Below are positions 63,268 to 64,000 of a stretch of 64,000 nucleotides of DNA, piece by piece. The stretch spans positions 758,001 to 822,000 of the forward strand of contig JACJID010000002.1 in assembly GCA_014138725.1 (NCBI GenBank), given 5' to 3'. The notes under the pieces were generated by a model that did not search any database, was not told where the DNA came from, and saw only the letters and a list, made by a program, of their open reading frames with translations. Source of the stretch: Kutzneria viridogrisea. Its GTDB lineage: Bacteria; Actinomycetota; Actinomycetes; Mycobacteriales; Pseudonocardiaceae. How positions within the stretch are numbered: position 1 is the stretch's first letter; each line of letters starts with the position of its first letter. The translations under genes and the position numbers were made by a program.

Positions 63268-63981
63268 GTGGAGCCCGAGCCGGAGGACCTCAACCGCTGG
63301 GTGGCTGCCGGGTTCGCCCGCGGCGAGGCGGCCTCGTGGCGGCGCTGGCGGTTCACCATCGACCTCGCCCGCTCCTGGATCAGCGCGGGCGTGGGCACCG
63401 GGCTGAGCGCCGCCCAGTGGGCGATCGCCGGGGTCAACCCGGACACCGTGGGCCAGTGGCGGGAGGCGGGCATCCAGCCGCAGGACGCGGTGCGCTGGCA
63501 CGAGTTCGGCATCGGCCTGGAGCAGGCGCGCCGCTACCGGGCGCAGGGCGTCACCCCGGACCAGGCGTGGCAGCGCGGGCAGCAGGCCGAGCCGGGTGCC
63601 GACGCCGAGCAGGCCACCCGCCGGTTCCGCGAGGCGGGGGTCACCGGGGCGCTGCTCAGCTCGTACGTGCTGCGGCAGTGGCTGGACGAGCAGGCGCTGG
63701 AGTGGGCCCGGCACGGGGTGGACGCCGGGGACGCGCGGGCCTGGCTGGACCTGGGGCTGACCCCGGCGGAGGGCGCGGAGCTGTCCCGCGCCGGGCAGGA
63801 GCCGATGGCGGTGATCCGCGCCTGGTGGCGCACCGGCGTGCCCTTCGAGGAGGTCGCCGACTGGCTCGGCGCGGGCTTCGACCCGGAGGAGGCCGCACGC
63901 CGCCGCGCCGCGGGCATCACCGCGCGGCAGGCCGCCGCACTGCGCGAGCTGCGCCGTCACCAAGGGTTGCCTGAGGTCTAG
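63268..63981 (+). CDS. Helical-repeat protein, unknown function
   Basis: 237 residues, GTG 63268. From about residue 30 to 225 it consists of short units close to AxxWxxAGIxPxDAxRWxxxG, repeating every 19 to 22 residues (WAIAGVNPDTVGQWREAGIQ, PQDAVRWHEFGIGLEQARRY, GVTPDQAWQRGQQAEPG). Conserved Trp, Gly and Ala positions suggest a right-handed alpha-solenoid. No catalytic motif, no signal peptide. Such repeats usually mediate protein contacts. It shares an operon with the PPOX protein. I do not recognise a named family. Confidence 0.8.
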   Translation: MEPEPEDLNRWVAAGFARGEAASWRRWRFTIDLARSWISAGVGTGLSAAQWAIAGVNPDTVGQWREAGIQPQDAVRWHEFGIGLEQARRYRAQGVTPDQAWQRGQQAEPGADAEQATRRFREAGVTGALLSSYVLRQWLDEQALEWARHGVDAGDARAWLDLGLTPAEGAELSRAGQEPMAVIRAWWRTGVPFEEVADWLGAGFDPEEAARRRAAGITARQAAALRELRRHQGLPEV

Positions 63982-64000
63982 AGCATCCCTCAGCCCGGCG

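Overview
The window is very GC-rich, uses GTG and occasionally TTG starts freely, and has many ATGA/GTGA start-stop overlaps. It carries F420-type oxidoreductases, an IdeR/DtxR regulator next to gal genes, 13E12-type HNH genes, an XRE/TPR regulator cluster and a tmsA/tmsB-like pair for 10-methyl fatty acids. Together these point to a filamentous actinomycete of the Pseudonocardiales. The genus cannot be fixed from sequence alone. I saw no rRNA, tRNA, CRISPR array, insertion sequence or origin.

Layout: 0-4 kb holds a phosphonate-type HAD/FAD oxidase pair (minus strand, left end cut) and tex with a terminator. 4-8.1 kb holds a TetR remnant, a GntR and a TetR regulator, a 38-bp-period array of short palindromes, and a three-gene F420/DsbA/metallo-hydrolase operon. 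8.2-14.2 kb is the most unusual part: a small protein translationally coupled to a NACHT-type ATPase with 14 WD40 repeats, converging with and overlapping a sigma/zinc-finger/membrane/beta-propeller fusion. 14.3-18.1 kb is an AcuC deacetylase plus GNAT/acyl-CoA synthetase acetyltransferase operon. 18.2-21.4 kb has small proteins and two tandem secreted esterases. 21.4-27.3 kb has sseA, ideR, galK, galE and an S9 peptidase.

27.35-27.99 kb is a 21-bp tandem repeat array, and a second small array of the same family sits at 41.1-41.3 kb. 28-33.3 kb has an SGNH hydrolase/PadR operon, a SnoaL-like/F420 LLM pair, an LEH-type hydrolase, two decayed hydrolase genes and a DUF4192 protein. 33.6-40.9 kb has two two-component systems flanking an X-Pro peptidase of the S15 family, then DedA and a methyltransferase. 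41.3-45.6 kb has an APH-type kinase, an XRE/TPR regulator with a divergent cluster of very small genes, and a paralogous methyltransferase. 45.7-50.1 kb has a frameshifted SpoU methyltransferase, an alpha/beta hydrolase, a secreted mini-protein, a beta-lactamase-like protein and an MFS exporter.

50.2-55.2 kb is a complete five-gene dipeptide/oligopeptide ABC importer. 55.3-57.3 kb has an HNH-13E12 gene and a codon-phased tandem repeat. 57.3-60 kb is a LacI-regulated intracellular arabinofuranosidase locus. 60-62.7 kb is tmsB/tmsA, followed by a PPOX-fold protein and a helical-repeat protein. Intergenic space is often filled by three repeat classes: the 38-bp palindrome array, 21-bp GAGTCCCG arrays, and long hairpins sharing the core GAAAGTGCCGT.
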